A stretch of DNA of 64,000 nucleotides from Drosophila miranda (taxonomy: Eukaryota; Arthropoda; Insecta; Diptera; Drosophilidae). Numbering within the stretch: position 1 is the first letter of the stretch; the number at the start of each line of letters is the position of its first letter. The stretch covers positions 6,944,001 through 7,008,000 of the forward strand of contig NC_046677.1 of NCBI RefSeq assembly GCF_003369915.1, written 5' to 3'. The notes under the pieces were generated by a model, which was given only the letters and a program-made list of their open reading frames with translations, was not told where the DNA came from and did no database searches. Made by a program: the position numbers and the translations under genes. Positions 61,858 to 64,000 of this stretch are shown here, in pieces.

Positions 61858-64000
61858 TATAAACCGAGAGCAACTGGTGACGTCTGATCGCTTTGGATGT
61901 TAGGCAGCGTTTGACTCGTTCACGCCACGAAACAGCTGGAAAAAGTGACCAGCGGATCGATCGCTGTTCTCTCAGAGAATTCCCAATTTTCGAGAAAACA
62001 AAAAAAGAATTACACTTTCAAAACAAGTAGAGCGCGGTGTTTTCATGGTGAGTCAGCTGTTCGTTCACGTGCTTTACCTTGGCGCGTAAAAGGCGGCAGC
62101 AGCAGCCAGGTGTGGTGGCGATGATTGCCATTGCTCCGGCTGGGCTGTGATTTTGTGCGATTATTGTTATTTTTGGAGCATTCTAAAACCAGTTTTTATC
62201 ATTAGCCCTGCCAAATTATTATCCGGTATTATTCATGCAAAAACTTTCCAACTTTGGCCATCAATAATACTCTACTCGTGTTGCAGCTCTTCTGATAATA
62301 GTTTGGGTCCGACCTAAGAAACTGTCCAAAACGAGCAACGAGTGTTGTGAAATTGCGTCCCAAAGAAATTGCCTGATGAATGAGTGAATGGAATGGAAGA
62401 AAATGTTTCTCTTGGGGAAACCACCTTTGGGTATGGTCACTTGGGCGTGTATCTGTAGCTGTTTGTGTGGAATTGGAACTGTTTCTGAGGAGATAATAGC
62501 TCTAAATATGTACATGCACAAGTATTTACTGCTTGGGTGCGCGATAACCCATGCTTGTTGAATAGGAAGTCGTACAACCGTGAATTTACTTGGGTCATAT
62601 CCATATCACTCCAGATCCGAGAATCTCGCTTCTATTTACATATTTACAAATGTATCTTTGTGTAAGTCGAACAAGGTATAATTATACAAGTAGATTATCT
62701 ATACCACAGGGGGTTCACCGCAAAAAATCCGGTTTAGCGAATATCTTTTGTATGTGTATCTTTCGTAAATTAGTCATACTGCCTATATACTTTTCTCTTT
62801 TGCAAAGTTACATATGTGAAATACATACAGGTGACGTCATTGTTTGGCCCAAAGAGCGAGAGATACAAAACAACAACAGCTGACGCGGCGCTATGGAGAG
62901 AGGTTAATATTGCAAAGTAGAGAGCAAGAGAGAGTTTGATATATTTATAAGTCCCACAGCAAAACCGTAGAACGCTGTATTTCCCATCCGTACGCCGGCT
63001 TCGGTTGGTGTTTGCTGCTAATAAGTAATTTAAACAAAATAAAGAGAGATGACACCCATCATTTACTGAAACTTTTGATGTTGGGATTTTCCAAATATTA
63101 AAGGCATCAACAAACTACAAAATATCTGTGGTTCTGCGGAAACTAAGTATTCTCAGGAATTCCCCAAACTGTCCCCAGCCCATGTACGTAATGTGTTGAC
63201 GTATGTATAACCATAGTCAAAGTGTAGAACCGTGTCCATTAGCGTACTAAAAGCGAATTTCGATAAAAACTAGCTTTTAAGGCACGAAGCGACAGTTATT
63301 AGAGACAATTAAAGTGTTAATATCTGAAAAAAAACCAAGATGAAATATATTATTTCAGAGATATATGGTATATCCATATGTACATTAATTAATTTGATTT
63401 TCGCATGGCTAAAGTTCAGCGACCAACACCTGAAATATCGCACTTCTAATTCATTCCATAGAACAATCAGATAATTCAGGGGCAAACCCTATTTGCGTGT
63501 ATTACTGTGTATATCACTTGTTCAATAAACCTGCAAAATGTTTTGTGGGTGTATGATATCATTAACGTTCAGCCATTGCTTTCTATGACGAAATACTTCG
63601 CTAGTCCAAGCTATATATTTATTTATGGATGTAAGATCTTTTCTATCTATACGTATTGAAAAATGTTATATATGTACATTGGCCAGTATGTATGTACATA
63701 CATACTCGTATATATAAATCCATACGTACATGATAACATTATAGTTGGCTGGCCCAACCTTTTGATGTTCAAGCTGCGATTGCCGGCGTTTTTTCTGTAT
63801 ATTGTTATTATTATTTCTGGTTTTGTTTGTTTGTCTGTTCTGACTTATCATCGATTTGCTAATAGATTTGTATGTACTGTACAAAATACATTTGCAGTCC
63901 TTGTACATTATGTACATATGTACATCTAGGCACTCACACAAGCATACATTTATTTGCTTATAATTTTTATCAGTATTTATTTTTGTATGACTCGCGCCAC
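61858..64000. other. Right-end intergenic DNA
   Basis: No gene supported. It includes the upstream region of the b561 gene and a GAGA-rich, TATA-containing candidate promoter around 62880-62950. The last kilobase is AT-rich with TATGTACATA words. Confidence 0.5.
62880..62955 (+). promoter_or_regulatory. Candidate GAGA/TATA promoter
   Basis: GAGAGAGG and GAGAGCAAGAGAGAG precede TATATTTATAAG (62940-62951), the classic order of paused, inducible fly promoters. No plus-strand open frame of note follows inside the window, so the transcript would be non-coding here or spliced to an exon beyond the edge. Confidence 0.3.

Overview
This is a stretch of Drosophila euchromatin. The introns are short (about 55-80 nt) with GT-AG ends and CTAAT-like branch points, the intergenic DNA is AT-rich, DRE (TATCGATA) promoter elements are present, and the gene set includes hasp, Dpm1, a Cep104 homologue and ref(2)P. 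This gene content matches what I remember of the 37B-37F interval of D. melanogaster 2L (Muller element B). Sequence divergence suggests another species, possibly of the obscura group; that is inference only.

Layout. From 1 to about 24.6 kb there is no intact gene. It is gene-poor DNA with simple repeats and, at 7.4-12.3 kb, a cluster of five broken copies or fragments of a fibrinogen-related gene on both strands. From 24.8 to 31.6 kb (minus strand) lies hasp, a 16-exon gene for a secreted WAP/Sushi/Ig matrix protein. Next to it, head to head, is a 9-exon NACHT plus WD-repeat gene (33.9-38.5 kb, plus). Dpm1 (38.7-39.6 kb, minus) is divergent from a Cep104 homologue (40.0-45.6 kb, plus). The first intron of the Cep104 homologue holds an antisense cytochrome b561-domain gene. 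An ethanolaminephosphotransferase gene (47.2-49.6 kb, plus) holds a small same-strand gene in an intron. Two small secreted-protein genes (51.7-52.9 and 54.0-54.6 kb, plus) share a YDQRQ module. Then comes a repeat block (54.6-58.0 kb) with a roughly 1.25-kb minisatellite of 39-nt units, followed by ref(2)P/p62 (58.3-60.5 kb, plus) and a second cytochrome b561-domain gene (60.9-61.9 kb, minus). The last 2 kb has no gene I can support.

I rebuilt exon structures by hand. Every spliced reading frame given below sums to a whole number of codons (hasp 1650 aa, NACHT-WD 1358 aa, Cep104 946 aa, ref(2)P 587 aa, Ept 423 aa, b561 228 and 277 aa, Dpm1 241 aa). UTRs and transcription starts are mostly unresolved.

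Functionally the genes are a mixed set. They cover synaptic matrix (hasp), dolichol-linked glycosylation (Dpm1), ciliary microtubule tips (Cep104), phosphatidylethanolamine synthesis (Ept), selective autophagy (ref(2)P) and two transmembrane ascorbate/iron-type redox proteins. There is no operon-like logic. The links are architectural: nested genes, shared bidirectional promoters and local duplication.
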